NCBI GenBank assembly: GCA_017628235.1 | Contig: JAGBZM010000043.1 | Span: 1 to 35,722, forward strand | DNA: 35,722 nucleotides | Origin: Lentisphaeria bacterium | GTDB taxonomy: Bacteria; Verrucomicrobiota; Lentisphaeria; Victivallales; Victivallaceae | Direction: 5' to 3' | In this document: in pieces, positions 7,534-16,010 of the stretch | Layout: each line of letters starts with the position of its first letter | Position numbering within the stretch: position 1 is the first letter of the stretch | The notes under the pieces: generated by a model | Told to the model about the DNA's origin: nothing | Database searches by the model: none | Seen by the model: the letters and a program-made list of their open reading frames with translations, nothing else | Translations under genes and position numbers: made by a program

Positions 7534-8316
7534 TTATTTGCGCTCCGGGAAGATACCCACCAACGCCTTTTCAGCAATGGAACGTACATCATCGGGGAAA
7601 TCGCTCTTGATTATCCACCGGAGAAATCCGGGTTCATTTTCAGCGATATCCCGCAAACTGCGTCCGGCATATTTTCCGAAGTTGACCATCACTTCATCGC
7701 CGTTCCACTTGAACCGCCGTCCGCGATCAACTGCATCCGGATCAGTCATATCGGAAAAATCGGCCAGTTCCGCCACATCCCGGGGAAGTTCCGGATGCTT
7801 GGCCAATTCACCGAGCAGCACCTCAAATGTAGCTTCCGTATCTGCCGCTGCACCGTGTGCGCCCTCCAGATCCTTGCCGCAGAAAAATTTGTATGCAGCC
7901 GTCAGAGTACGCGGATAAAGTTTGCAGAAAATATTGTACGCATCGACCACTTTGCGCTTGGATGTTTCCAGATCCAACCCCACCCGTTTGAATTCATTTT
8001 CCAGAAGCGGCACATCAAAACCCTGAATATTATATCCGGCCAGATCACAGCCGTCCAAATAGGACAGAAGTTTATCTGCAATATCAGCAAATTGCGGGCA
8101 ATCGGCCACGTCCGCATCGGTGATTCCGTGAATTGCAGTCGCCCCGGGCGGGATCGGCATTCCCGGATTCAACCGCCGCACCGTTGTCCGGCTGCTGCCG
8201 TCCGGCATTATTTTCATCACCGCGATCTCCACGATCCGGTCACGCTGCGGTACCACTCCGGTACTCTCTATATCAAATACCGCCAAAGGACGGGTCAAGT
8301 GCAAATTTTCCAACAT
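7534..8316 (-). CDS. DEDDh 3'-5' exonuclease (DnaQ fold) with ExoX-like C-terminal domain
   Basis: A 260-residue protein from ATG 8316 (MLENLHLTRP), preferred because AGGGGAT lies upstream; a longer frame from 8430 would read through the promoter. The exonuclease core has motif I (D15 and E17 in AVFDIESTG), motif II (D101 in GYNIQGFDVPLL) and motif III (H154 and D159 in HGAAADTEAT), so all five catalytic residues are present. A second domain (about 205-260; VNFGKYAGRSLRDIA...PGFLRWIIKSDFP) resembles the C-terminal 'FGKHKGK..EE...DP.YL.W' domain seen in exodeoxyribonuclease X-type proteins. It probably trims single-stranded DNA in repair or proofreading. It is too short to be the polymerase epsilon subunit with certainty, so no symbol is given. 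Confidence 0.88.
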   Translation of the reverse strand: MLENLHLTRPLAVFDIESTGVVPQRDRIVEIAVMKIMPDGSSRTTVRRLNPGMPIPPGATAIHGITDADVADCPQFADIADKLLSYLDGCDLAGYNIQGFDVPLLENEFKRVGLDLETSKRKVVDAYNIFCKLYPRTLTAAYKFFCGKDLEGAHGAAADTEATFEVLLGELAKHPELPRDVAELADFSDMTDPDAVDRGRRFKWNGDEVMVNFGKYAGRSLRDIAENEPGFLRWIIKSDFPDDVRSIAEKALVGIFPERK

Positions 8317-8358
8317 AATAGATCCCCTTGTCTGTTCAATAAAAAATGCTGCATACAT

Positions 8359-8387
8359 AATATACCGATTATCCGGACAAAATGCAA
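8359..8387 (-). promoter_or_regulatory. Promoter of the exonuclease gene
   Basis: On the minus strand, TTGCAT (8382-8387), a 17-base spacer and TATATT (8359-8364), about 40 bases before the exonuclease start. It lies between the glgB stop and that start, and argues that the two-gene exonuclease unit is not simply a tail of the glycogen operon. Confidence 0.5.
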
Positions 8388-8426
8388 GTTTTTCGTCTGT
8401 CAAAAAAGCTGTTGCCGGCAATCTCT

Positions 8427-10436
8427 TCAAATATCCCCATGCTGCCGGTGAAATGTCCGCTTGAGCACCAGTACCGTCCGGCTGGGCAGATACAAACTTA
8501 TAACTTCGCCGTTCTCGCGCTCCATCGAAAAGTATTTCTGCCCCGGAACCCGGCGGGCAAATCCGCCGAAACAGCTGTCATCACTGTCTAAAACTGTTTC
8601 GTAACTGCCGCGCAACACTTCCAGTTCATAACCGGCACAGGATTTTTCCGGATGAAAGTTGAAAAAGAACCAGTATCCGCCGCGTTCAAAGGCGATGATC
8701 TTATTCTCATTGTCGATTTTTACGGTCTGCACCACCGCATCATAAAATCCCGGCCGGCCGATCATCCGGAGGATTTCCCGGTCAAAGGCAGCCAATTCTC
8801 CGAAACGCAATGCTTCATCTTTTTCCAGACTCCATTGTCTCCGGGCGTGCTGCATGCTCCAGTTGTTGCCTTCACGCGGCATATCCACCCATTCCGGATG
8901 CCCGAATTCATTTCCCATAAAATTCAAATACCCGTGTCCGGCCGCAGCTGCCGTTGCCAGCCGCATCATCTTATGCAGAGCGACGGCCCGGTCGATGACC
9001 ATATTTCCGGCATTTTTATGCATATTGCAGTAAATTTCGGCATCCGTCATCCGGAAAAATGCACTCTGCCCACCGACGATCGCCTGGTCGTGGCATTCTA
9101 CATAGCTGATACTCCGTTCATCGCGGCGGCGGTTGGTCAATTCGCCGTACAACTGAAACATATCCCAGTTCTCATCGGGGATATCCAGCAGCTTGAACCA
9201 CATATCCGTCACCCCCATTGCCAGACGGTAATCAAAGCCGATCCCCTCTTTTGACGCCAATCCCGGCATACCGGAAACATCTTCAGCAACAGTTACCGCA
9301 TCCGCCCGGATCTCATGTATGACCCGGTTAGCCAATGTCAGATAACTGATTGCCGCCAAATCGGTACTTCCGTCAAAATAATCTGCATAACCGGAAAAAC
9401 AACGATTCAAACCGTGATGTGTATAAAGCATGCTGGTCACTCCGTCAAACCGGAAACCATCGATCTGGTATTCTTCCAGAAAAAAACGGCAGTTGGACAA
9501 CAGAAAACGTAAAACATGTTCTTTGCCGTAATCAAAACACAGAGAATCCCATGCCGGATGTTCCCCCCGGCTGCCGGCATGGAACCAGGTCGTCCGGCTG
9601 CCGTCGAATTCTGCCAGTCCTTCGGCAACATTTTTCACCGCATGAGAGTGGATCAGATCAATTATCACCCGCAATCCCAGACGATGCGCCTCATCCACCA
9701 GAAACTTGAAATCATCCGGAGTTCCGAAACGGCTGGATACCGCAAAAAAACTTGATACATGATAACCGAAACTGCCGTAATATGGATGTTCCATCACCCC
9801 CATGAGCTGTACCGTATTGTACCCCTTGCGGGCGATCTCCGGCAGAATATTCTCCGCGAACTGCCGGTAGCTGCCGATTTCAGGCTGTTCCTGCGCTATT
9901 CCGACATGACTTTCATAGATCAATGGAGTTCCGGCCTCCGGCGCAGCAAAGCGGAAAACATAAGGCTCTTCCGGTTCCCAGACCGCAGCGGAAAACAGTT
10001 TGCTCTGCTCATCCTGCACCACGTACCGGGCATAAGCCGGAATGCGCCATCCTTCACCGCCCGGATAACGGACAAAAAGCTTGTAATGCATCAAGTGCGA
10101 AAATGTTTCTGCCGGGAAAACCCCTTCCCAGATGCCATCTGCCAAACGTTTCAACGCAAAACGTTCATCCAGCTGCCAAGCGGAAAAATCCCCCACCAGC
10201 ACCAGAGAAACAGCATTGGGAGCATACTCCCGGAATATCCATCCATCCTGATGACGGTGCAACCCGAAAAACTCAAAATCATCCATTGCTGAAGCAAGTG
10301 AAGAGCTTTCCCCGGTCAACCGGTCAGCCAACAATTCAGCCCATGCTCTGCGCCGGGCCAACTCTCCGGTAAAACCGGAAAGAAAGTGATCCGAATCCAG
10401 CGGTTCCGGAATATTTTTCCGCGCCTGAAACTTCAT
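8427..10436 (-). CDS. glgB: 1,4-alpha-glucan branching enzyme, eukaryote-like (GH13_8) type
   Basis: A 669-residue enzyme that cuts alpha-1,4 chains and rejoins them as alpha-1,6 branches in glycogen. A CBM48 domain (about 60-150: WIFREYAPNAVSLVLVGDFSAW) precedes the GH13 barrel. Active-site regions are intact: region I DLIHSH, nucleophile D331 in GFRFDGVTSM, acid/base E385 in VTVAEDVSGMP, and D450 in YVECHDQAI. The VTSMLYTHHG and ECHDQAIVG forms are those of eukaryotic branching enzymes (GH13_8) rather than the usual bacterial GH13_9 (from memory of the families). It is the last gene of the operon, 6 bases after glgA, and has only a weak ribosome binding site, so it may rely on coupling to glgA. 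Confidence 0.93.
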   Translation of the reverse strand: MKFQARKNIPEPLDSDHFLSGFTGELARRRAWAELLADRLTGESSSLASAMDDFEFFGLHRHQDGWIFREYAPNAVSLVLVGDFSAWQLDERFALKRLADGIWEGVFPAETFSHLMHYKLFVRYPGGEGWRIPAYARYVVQDEQSKLFSAAVWEPEEPYVFRFAAPEAGTPLIYESHVGIAQEQPEIGSYRQFAENILPEIARKGYNTVQLMGVMEHPYYGSFGYHVSSFFAVSSRFGTPDDFKFLVDEAHRLGLRVIIDLIHSHAVKNVAEGLAEFDGSRTTWFHAGSRGEHPAWDSLCFDYGKEHVLRFLLSNCRFFLEEYQIDGFRFDGVTSMLYTHHGLNRCFSGYADYFDGSTDLAAISYLTLANRVIHEIRADAVTVAEDVSGMPGLASKEGIGFDYRLAMGVTDMWFKLLDIPDENWDMFQLYGELTNRRRDERSISYVECHDQAIVGGQSAFFRMTDAEIYCNMHKNAGNMVIDRAVALHKMMRLATAAAAGHGYLNFMGNEFGHPEWVDMPREGNNWSMQHARRQWSLEKDEALRFGELAAFDREILRMIGRPGFYDAVVQTVKIDNENKIIAFERGGYWFFFNFHPEKSCAGYELEVLRGSYETVLDSDDSCFGGFARRVPGQKYFSMERENGEVISLYLPSRTVLVLKRTFHRQHGDI

Positions 10437-10442
10437 CTTATT

Positions 10443-11963
10443 TCAATTCTGCACCACCAGCGGACGCGACAGCATCGATTCATAAATATCGATATAAGCC
10501 TGCGCCGTGACATCAAAGTTGAATCTTGCTCCGGCCTCATCCATCACCCGGCTGATGACCATATTTTTCCATTCTGCATCCTGCCGGTAAAACCGCATGG
10601 CCTCATCCACCCCCCAGAGCAGACCGCCGTGATCGTAATCACGGAAAACAAAACCGTTACCGCTTTTGCCGTCGGCGGCAAGATGTTCGACGGTATCGTG
10701 CAGACCGCCGGTATCATGCACCACCGGCAAACTGCCGTAATACTGACAGGCCATCTGCGGCAGACCGCACGGTTCAAAACGGGATGGCATCAACATGAAG
10801 TCCGAAGCGGCAAAGCCCAGATGGGAGAGTTCTTCATCGAAGTCACATACCATCATTCTTTCGTAAAAGTTATGGTGCGCGATTATCTCCCGGAAAACTT
10901 TCTGATAAGCTCCGTTGGCAACAATCGCAATCTGCAATCCGCTGTCCCAGTAACGGTGGATGATCTCATATGCCAGATCCGCCAGCAATTGACAACCTTT
11001 CTGAACCGGGTCCAGCCGGTGCGGCCAGAAAAAAAGCGGCGCAGACTGATCACACTTCAATCCGGTACGGGATTGAAACGCGATCTTATTGATCTTTTTA
11101 GCGGTAAAAGCATTGCTGCTGTCGTACTTCACTTCCAGGAAATCATCACTAACCGGATTGTTGCTCTCATCCGGAGAATTCAAAATCCCCGCCGCACATC
11201 CGGCATAATATTTTCCCGCGATCTCCCGGCGGACATTCTCCGGCACAAAATCGTGCTGCCCGTCCACGATCTCTTTCATAAACGCCGGACTTACCGTATT
11301 GATAAAGTGTGCGGCAAAAATACCGCTGGTCAGAAAATCCACCGGATTATTCTCCCGGCTCTCCTCATAATTGTACGGCGGACGCTCATAATACAAATTC
11401 TGCCAGAATGGAGCTGCATCGATCCCCCGATCTTCGATCTGGGCCAGTGTACGCTTCTGTGTATGGATGTTATGCACCGTGAACAGACATGGAATCCCCA
11501 TCCGCCGCGCCGCCGCCGGGATCAGACCGGTCATCCAGTCATTGCAATGGATCAGATCCGGTTTCACCTGCGGGATGATATTATTGATAACCTCCCGCTG
11601 AAAAGCCAGACTCTGCATGAATGTATCCCCGTCATAGCTGCTGTACACCGAATCCCGATAGTAAAAGATCCGGTCTTCCGCCAGATGAATGCGGCTGTTA
11701 TGCAGATTGCTCATGTAAATACGCAATTCATCATTTATAAGATTGCCGACATCCACATGAAACATCCGCCGGTAATGCGGCAGAGCCACATGCACATCCG
11801 CCCCCTGCCGGTATAACGCCCCCACCAGAGCCGCCGAAACATCGGCCAGCCCTCCAGCCTTGGCCCGGAGATAACTGCCCATCACACTCATGCCTGACGG
11901 CAGCGAAGTTATTTCCGGGGTGACCACCAGAATTCTCGGATTGGATTTTTTGATTTTACGCAT
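10443..11963 (-). CDS. glgA: Glycogen synthase (GT5 family, ADP- or UDP-glucose dependent)
   Basis: A 506-residue glycosyltransferase that extends alpha-1,4-glucan. The nucleotide-sugar loop reads KAGGLADV at residues 35-42, where the common form is KTGGLADV. HCNDWMTGLIP matches the family's 'H.HDW' element, and the GT5 catalytic E-x7-E region is recognisable in SRFEPCGLPQM...YGSLPVV..TGGLHDTV. The N-terminal segment before the loop (TSLPSGMSVMGSYLR) is longer than in many bacterial GlgA proteins. It starts from ATG 11963 with GGAG upstream, lies 30 bases after glgP and 6 before glgB. The donor sugar cannot be told from sequence alone, and no ADP-glucose pyrophosphorylase gene is in the window. 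Confidence 0.93.
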   Translation of the reverse strand: MRKIKKSNPRILVVTPEITSLPSGMSVMGSYLRAKAGGLADVSAALVGALYRQGADVHVALPHYRRMFHVDVGNLINDELRIYMSNLHNSRIHLAEDRIFYYRDSVYSSYDGDTFMQSLAFQREVINNIIPQVKPDLIHCNDWMTGLIPAAARRMGIPCLFTVHNIHTQKRTLAQIEDRGIDAAPFWQNLYYERPPYNYEESRENNPVDFLTSGIFAAHFINTVSPAFMKEIVDGQHDFVPENVRREIAGKYYAGCAAGILNSPDESNNPVSDDFLEVKYDSSNAFTAKKINKIAFQSRTGLKCDQSAPLFFWPHRLDPVQKGCQLLADLAYEIIHRYWDSGLQIAIVANGAYQKVFREIIAHHNFYERMMVCDFDEELSHLGFAASDFMLMPSRFEPCGLPQMACQYYGSLPVVHDTGGLHDTVEHLAADGKSGNGFVFRDYDHGGLLWGVDEAMRFYRQDAEWKNMVISRVMDEAGARFNFDVTAQAYIDIYESMLSRPLVVQN

Positions 11964-11993
11964 TTTCAGCTCCGGGATGTCAGAAATTCATAT

Positions 11994-14540
11994 TTATTTT
12001 GGCCAGCACATAAATCCGGGAACACTGTTGTCCCAGGCATTGCCTGCAGCCTTGATCCGGGCGGTAAGTCCGAATCGTCCGGCGATACAACACTCAACGG
12101 TACCGGCATAAAGATAGTTGCCGCCGCCCCGGTCCTCAACCATCTGCAGCGGAGTTGAAGAACTGTCCAATATCTCATTGTGAGCATTGACACTGCCGCT
12201 GTAAGCATCGACCTCAACCTGTTCCGGACGCAGATTACCCAGATTCACTTCGACGGAAACTGATATCCGGTCACCGATATGCAGATTATTCAGCGAACCG
12301 TTGACCACCGGATTATTGATCGACAATCTGCCGCCGTCAAAATTTTCCACCAGACTCCTCTTATCTTCCACCAGCTTTTTCGCTTCCGCAGCATTGTCGG
12401 CGGTGAGATTGCGGAAAGCCTGTAATGCCGGAAGGTAAAATTTGCGGTTGTAATCCCCCACCATTCTGGCACTGGAAAAGAATCCGAGACCGGTGGCAAT
12501 GGAAGATTTCATTCTGGCGATCCACCGGCGGGGCAAATCTCCGCCCTGACGTTCATAGAAACAGGGAATGATCTCATTTTCCAGCAGATTGAAAAGCTGC
12601 TGGCTCTCGAAGTTGTCCCGGTCCTCGTCCGCAGTATAATAGTCGTTGCCCTCTATGGCCCAGCCATTTTCCCCATTGTACGCTTCGGCCCACCAGCCGT
12701 CGAGAATACTGCAGTTGATCACACCGTTGATCGCCGCTTTCATCCCGGAAGTACCGCTGGCTTCCTGCGGACGGCGCGGGGTGTTGAGCCAAACATCGAC
12801 CCCCTGAACCAGATGGCGCGCCATACCGATATCGTAATTTTCCAGAAAGAGCAGCTTATCCTGCACATTTTCCTTCTGGGCAAATTCGATAAGCTGACGG
12901 ATAAGCTGTTTGCCGCCATTGTCCGCCGGGTGCGCTTTCCCGGCAAAAATGAACTGCACCGGACGGGTCTTATCTTTGAGCAGAGCCAGAAGCCTTGCCT
13001 GATCCCGCAACAGAAGCGTTCCCCGCTTATAAGTGGCAAAACGGCGGGCAAAACCGATGGTCAGAATGTCCGGCTGCAATACCGGACGTTTCTTATCCAC
13101 CCCAAGCGAACCGTCGATCATATACCGGAAATTGCGCTGTACCAGACGCCGGGCATAACGTACCAGACTCTGACGGCACAACTCGTGAGTGGTCCATAAT
13201 TCATCATCCGGGATATTGGACAAATCATCGACCAGCTGCACCATATCCGGATTATTCAGCCATTTCGGAGAAAGATAGTGTTCAAAAAGCCGGTTGTGCC
13301 GGGCCGATATCCAGGAGGAAATATGTACTCCGTTGGTAATATGAGTGATCGGAATTTCCGCATCTGAACGCTCCGGCCAGAGATGCTTCCACATATCCCG
13401 GGCCACTTCACCATGCAGACGGCTGACTCCGTTGCTGTAATTTGCCGCCATACGCAGCCCGAATACGGTCATCGACATCTCCCCGGCATGCTCCCGGTCA
13501 GTGATCGGGATGCCCCAGCGCACCACTCTTTCCAGATCAAACTTCGCCGAGGCGGCAAACGGGGCCAGATAAGGTTTGACCAGATTGATATCAAAAACCT
13601 CGTTACCCGCCGGCACCGGAGTGTGGGTGGTGAAAATATTTGATCTCCAAACAACTTCCAAAGCAACATTGGGATCATAATTGAGATCCTGCACCAGATG
13701 TTCCAGACGGGCCAGAGAGAGGAATCCGGCGTGACCTTCATTCATATGGCAGACTTCCGGATCATATCCCATTGCCAGCAGAGCCTTTACTCCGCCGATA
13801 CCCAGCAGCAGTTCCTGATGCAGACGCATACGCTTGTCTCCACCGTACAAACGCCAGGTGACTTCCCGCAGGTCGGGAGGATTCTGCGGCAACTCCGTAT
13901 CCAGCAGCAGCAGCGGTACATTGCCGACCCACAACACCCAGACTGCAGCAAAAAGTTCCCGGTCTCCCAGGCGCATGGAAACAGTCACTTCTTCACCCTG
14001 CGAATTACGGCCGCGCTCAAGCGGCAGATCGTGCAATTCTGCAACCGGATAATGTTCCGTCTGCAATCCGGTCCGGTCAAGCACCTGCCGGAAATATCCC
14101 TGCCGGTAAAGCAGACCGACCGCAACCAGCGGCAGATTCATATCGCTGGCAGCTTTCAGATGATCCCCGGCCAACACGCCCAAACCACCGGAAAAAATCG
14201 GAATACTCTCGTGGATGCCATACTCCAGAGAAAAGTAGGCTACATTGCGCTCTTCCGGCAGCATTGCATGCTCGACCTGACGCTCAAACTCACTCTGCAC
14301 CGCCTTGACATTACGCATAAATCCGGCATCGTGAGCAAGTTCCTCCAGTCTTTTGCCGGAAACCATACGCAGAAACATTTTGGCATTCCCGCCAACTTCA
14401 CGCCACAAATTCGGATCGACCCGCATGAATAATTCGATCGCATTATGATGCCAGCACCACCAGATATTGCCGGCAAGTTTTTCCAGAAAATTCAACTCCT
14501 CCGGAATCCGGGGAGCGACATTGTATAATTGCAGTTCCAT
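11994..14540 (-). CDS. glgP: Alpha-glucan (glycogen) phosphorylase, DUF3417-containing GT35 type
   Basis: An 848-residue enzyme that releases glucose-1-phosphate from glycogen. I start it at ATG 14540 (MELQLYNVAP), with AGAGGG upstream; the open frame extends 27 codons further without a plausible start. The N-terminus (LNFLEKLAGNIWWCWHHNAIE) is the DUF3417 region of the bacterial/archaeal 'alpha-glucan family phosphorylases'. The GT35 core follows, with the PLP-binding lysine in EASGTSGMKAAING. The C-terminal part after about residue 700 (LSINNPVVNGSLNNLHIGDRISVSVEVNLG) looks like an extra beta domain of the type that follows the catalytic part in these longer forms. It is the second gene of the glycogen operon. 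Confidence 0.94.
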   Translation of the reverse strand: MELQLYNVAPRIPEELNFLEKLAGNIWWCWHHNAIELFMRVDPNLWREVGGNAKMFLRMVSGKRLEELAHDAGFMRNVKAVQSEFERQVEHAMLPEERNVAYFSLEYGIHESIPIFSGGLGVLAGDHLKAASDMNLPLVAVGLLYRQGYFRQVLDRTGLQTEHYPVAELHDLPLERGRNSQGEEVTVSMRLGDRELFAAVWVLWVGNVPLLLLDTELPQNPPDLREVTWRLYGGDKRMRLHQELLLGIGGVKALLAMGYDPEVCHMNEGHAGFLSLARLEHLVQDLNYDPNVALEVVWRSNIFTTHTPVPAGNEVFDINLVKPYLAPFAASAKFDLERVVRWGIPITDREHAGEMSMTVFGLRMAANYSNGVSRLHGEVARDMWKHLWPERSDAEIPITHITNGVHISSWISARHNRLFEHYLSPKWLNNPDMVQLVDDLSNIPDDELWTTHELCRQSLVRYARRLVQRNFRYMIDGSLGVDKKRPVLQPDILTIGFARRFATYKRGTLLLRDQARLLALLKDKTRPVQFIFAGKAHPADNGGKQLIRQLIEFAQKENVQDKLLFLENYDIGMARHLVQGVDVWLNTPRRPQEASGTSGMKAAINGVINCSILDGWWAEAYNGENGWAIEGNDYYTADEDRDNFESQQLFNLLENEIIPCFYERQGGDLPRRWIARMKSSIATGLGFFSSARMVGDYNRKFYLPALQAFRNLTADNAAEAKKLVEDKRSLVENFDGGRLSINNPVVNGSLNNLHIGDRISVSVEVNLGNLRPEQVEVDAYSGSVNAHNEILDSSSTPLQMVEDRGGGNYLYAGTVECCIAGRFGLTARIKAAGNAWDNSVPGFMCWPK

Positions 14541-14607
14541 ATTTTCCCTCTGAAAGATAAAGTTATCCGGCTGCCGGAAGCACACCCCGGAAAGCTGAAA
14601 TATGCCA

Positions 14608-14901
14608 TCACTTGCCGGCAACCGTCATTACACTGTTCAATGACCCGAATTCATTAGGCACAAAATCCGGGTTTTCCGGATCTGAACGCCACTCGCCGTC
14701 AACCAGAAATTTATACTGATATTCCCCCGGATTCAACATCAGACGGCAGCGGTAGTGACCGTCATTGTTTTTATCGCTCATCTTTTTACCCGGCTGCCAG
14801 TTGTTGAATGAACCGGCCAATATCACTGTTTTGCCGGGGGCATCGATATATTCCAAAACCACTGCCCGGCGCGATACCGGAGAAACTTCACTGTTTTTCA
14901 T
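14608..14901 (-). CDS. Stand-alone CBM48 (AMPK-type) glycogen-binding protein
   Basis: A 97-residue protein that is almost entirely one carbohydrate-binding domain. The family pattern is clear: VILAGSFNNWQPGKKM, DGHYRCRLMLNPGEYQYKFLVDGEW and DPENPDFVPNEFG. It corresponds to the glycogen-binding domain of AMPK beta subunits and isoamylase-type early-set domains. It has no enzyme domain, signal peptide or membrane segment. As first gene of the glycogen operon, start ATG with AGGAGT upstream, it probably binds the glycogen particle and may recruit or tune the enzymes that follow; that role is inference. Confidence 0.9.
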   Translation of the reverse strand: MKNSEVSPVSRRAVVLEYIDAPGKTVILAGSFNNWQPGKKMSDKNNDGHYRCRLMLNPGEYQYKFLVDGEWRSDPENPDFVPNEFGSLNSVMTVAGK

Positions 14902-14946
14902 ATTGACTCCTATTGTGTAAGTTCAACATCCTCCTGTAACTTATCT

Positions 14947-14974
14947 AATATACAACTTTTTGCTTTTTTTTCAA
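14947..14974 (-). promoter_or_regulatory. Promoter of the glycogen operon, overlapping the prmA stop codon
   Basis: On the minus strand, TTGAAA (14969-14974), a 16-base spacer and TATATT (14947-14952). The TGA inside TTGAAA is the prmA stop codon (14971-14973). An A-rich spacer lies between the boxes. Transcription would start near 14940, about 40 bases before the CBM48 gene. Confidence 0.6.
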
Positions 14975-15861
14975 ATCGCATCCGCATTGAAAGCAAAAAT
15001 ACCGCTGGTCCAATCCTTGTCCCGGTAACGCTCGATCTCCGTCATGCCGACCTCACTGAATGCCGCACAAACTTTATCAAAATCCCGATCCAGAATCCCC
15101 GACAGTACCAGTACGCCGTCCGGAGCCACCCAATTGATGATATTGAAACGGAAAGCTATCAGCAAATGACCGAGGATATTGGCACATACCAGATCGTACT
15201 TGTCCGGCCGCCCCGGCCAGTCAGCAGCATTGCCGGTCGAAAAAGCAATCTTTCCGGCAACCTGATTCAAAGCGGCATTCTCTCCGGCAACCTTGACCGC
15301 CTCCGGATCGAAGTCAAAGGCATCGATCACCTCATAATCCAGCAGCGCCCCGGCGATAGCAAGGATCCCCGAACCGCACCCGGCATCAAGCAGACGCTTT
15401 TTTTTCCCGGCAAAACGGTCGATACATTTCAAACAGTAATTGGTCGTAGCATGCTGCCCGGTACCGAAGCTCATACCCGGATCGATCTGCAGCAGCTTCT
15501 GCCCCGGACGGGGAACATCTTCCAGCCATGACGGACGGATCAGCAGTTTTTCCGAGATCTCGACCGGTTTGAAATACTTTTTCCACGCTTCGGCCCATTC
15601 GGATTTGGCAATAGTGAAAATATCTCCCATCTCCAACTCCACTCCGAATTCGCGCCAGCCGGCCAATTCCCCGGCCAATCTCTCATGCAATGCTTCAGCT
15701 TCAGACATGGTCAGCGAGTAAACCGTATGCCGCACAGTACAATTTTCGCGGTCAAAAAAACTGCTGAATTCCACCTCCAGCGCATTAAGCAGCTCCGAAG
15801 CCGGTTCAAATTCTCCACTGGGATCAGCCAGTTCGATGGCAAAGAGCAATTCGTCATTCAT
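14971..15861 (-). CDS. prmA: Ribosomal protein L11 methyltransferase
   Basis: About 296 residues. It adds methyl groups from S-adenosylmethionine to ribosomal protein L11. The class I methyltransferase fold shows the PrmA-specific GMSFGTGQHATT loop, the SAM motif LLDAGCGSGILAIAGA, the acidic residue after strand 2 (FDFDPEAV) and the NILGHLL motif. The N-terminal substrate domain is present. Three in-frame starts are close together: TTG 15876, ATG 15867 and ATG 15861. I prefer 15861 because GGAG is 9 bases upstream of it but only 3 from 15867. It is transcribed divergently from rsmD, another ribosome methyltransferase. Confidence 0.95.
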   Translation of the reverse strand: MNDELLFAIELADPSGEFEPASELLNALEVEFSSFFDRENCTVRHTVYSLTMSEAEALHERLAGELAGWREFGVELEMGDIFTIAKSEWAEAWKKYFKPVEISEKLLIRPSWLEDVPRPGQKLLQIDPGMSFGTGQHATTNYCLKCIDRFAGKKKRLLDAGCGSGILAIAGALLDYEVIDAFDFDPEAVKVAGENAALNQVAGKIAFSTGNAADWPGRPDKYDLVCANILGHLLIAFRFNIINWVAPDGVLVLSGILDRDFDKVCAAFSEVGMTEIERYRDKDWTSGIFAFNADAI

Positions 15862-15896
15862 AACCATATTCTCCAATAATCAAATTAAACTTATAT

Positions 15897-15925
15897 AAAA
15901 TATCACCGAAATCCACGCTTTTAAA
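15897..15925 (-). promoter_or_regulatory. Promoter of prmA
   Basis: On the minus strand, TTTAAA (15920-15925), a 17-base spacer ending in TGA, and TATTTT (15897-15902). The TG one base upstream of the -10 makes it an extended -10 promoter, which may compensate for the weaker boxes. Confidence 0.5.
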
Positions 15926-15936
15926 GGGCTTTTGCT

Positions 15937-15965
15937 TTGAAATATCCTCTTTGTGATGCTATTTT
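15937..15965 (+). promoter_or_regulatory. Promoter of rsmD-comM
   Basis: TTGAAA (15937-15942), a 17-base spacer ending in TGC, and TATTTT (15960-15965), again an extended -10 form. The prmA and rsmD -35 boxes are only 11 bases apart, so the two divergent promoters are back to back. Confidence 0.55.
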
Positions 15966-16010
15966 AATGAAGTTGGCTGACTTTTTCACAAAATAAACTT
16001 ACAGGTCTTT

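Noticed and set aside
8412..8421. TTGCCGGCAA followed by a T-run as a terminator near the end of glgB
   Set aside because: The palindrome leaves no room for a loop, so the usable stem is only about 3 base pairs.
7258..8451. A 397-codon plus-strand frame opposite the exonuclease region
   Set aside because: It crosses two minus-strand genes and a promoter region and reads as low-complexity shadow sequence.
10386..11816. A 476-codon plus-strand frame opposite glgA
   Set aside because: Antisense shadow of glgA, rich in His, Arg and Gln, with no ribosome binding site or domain.
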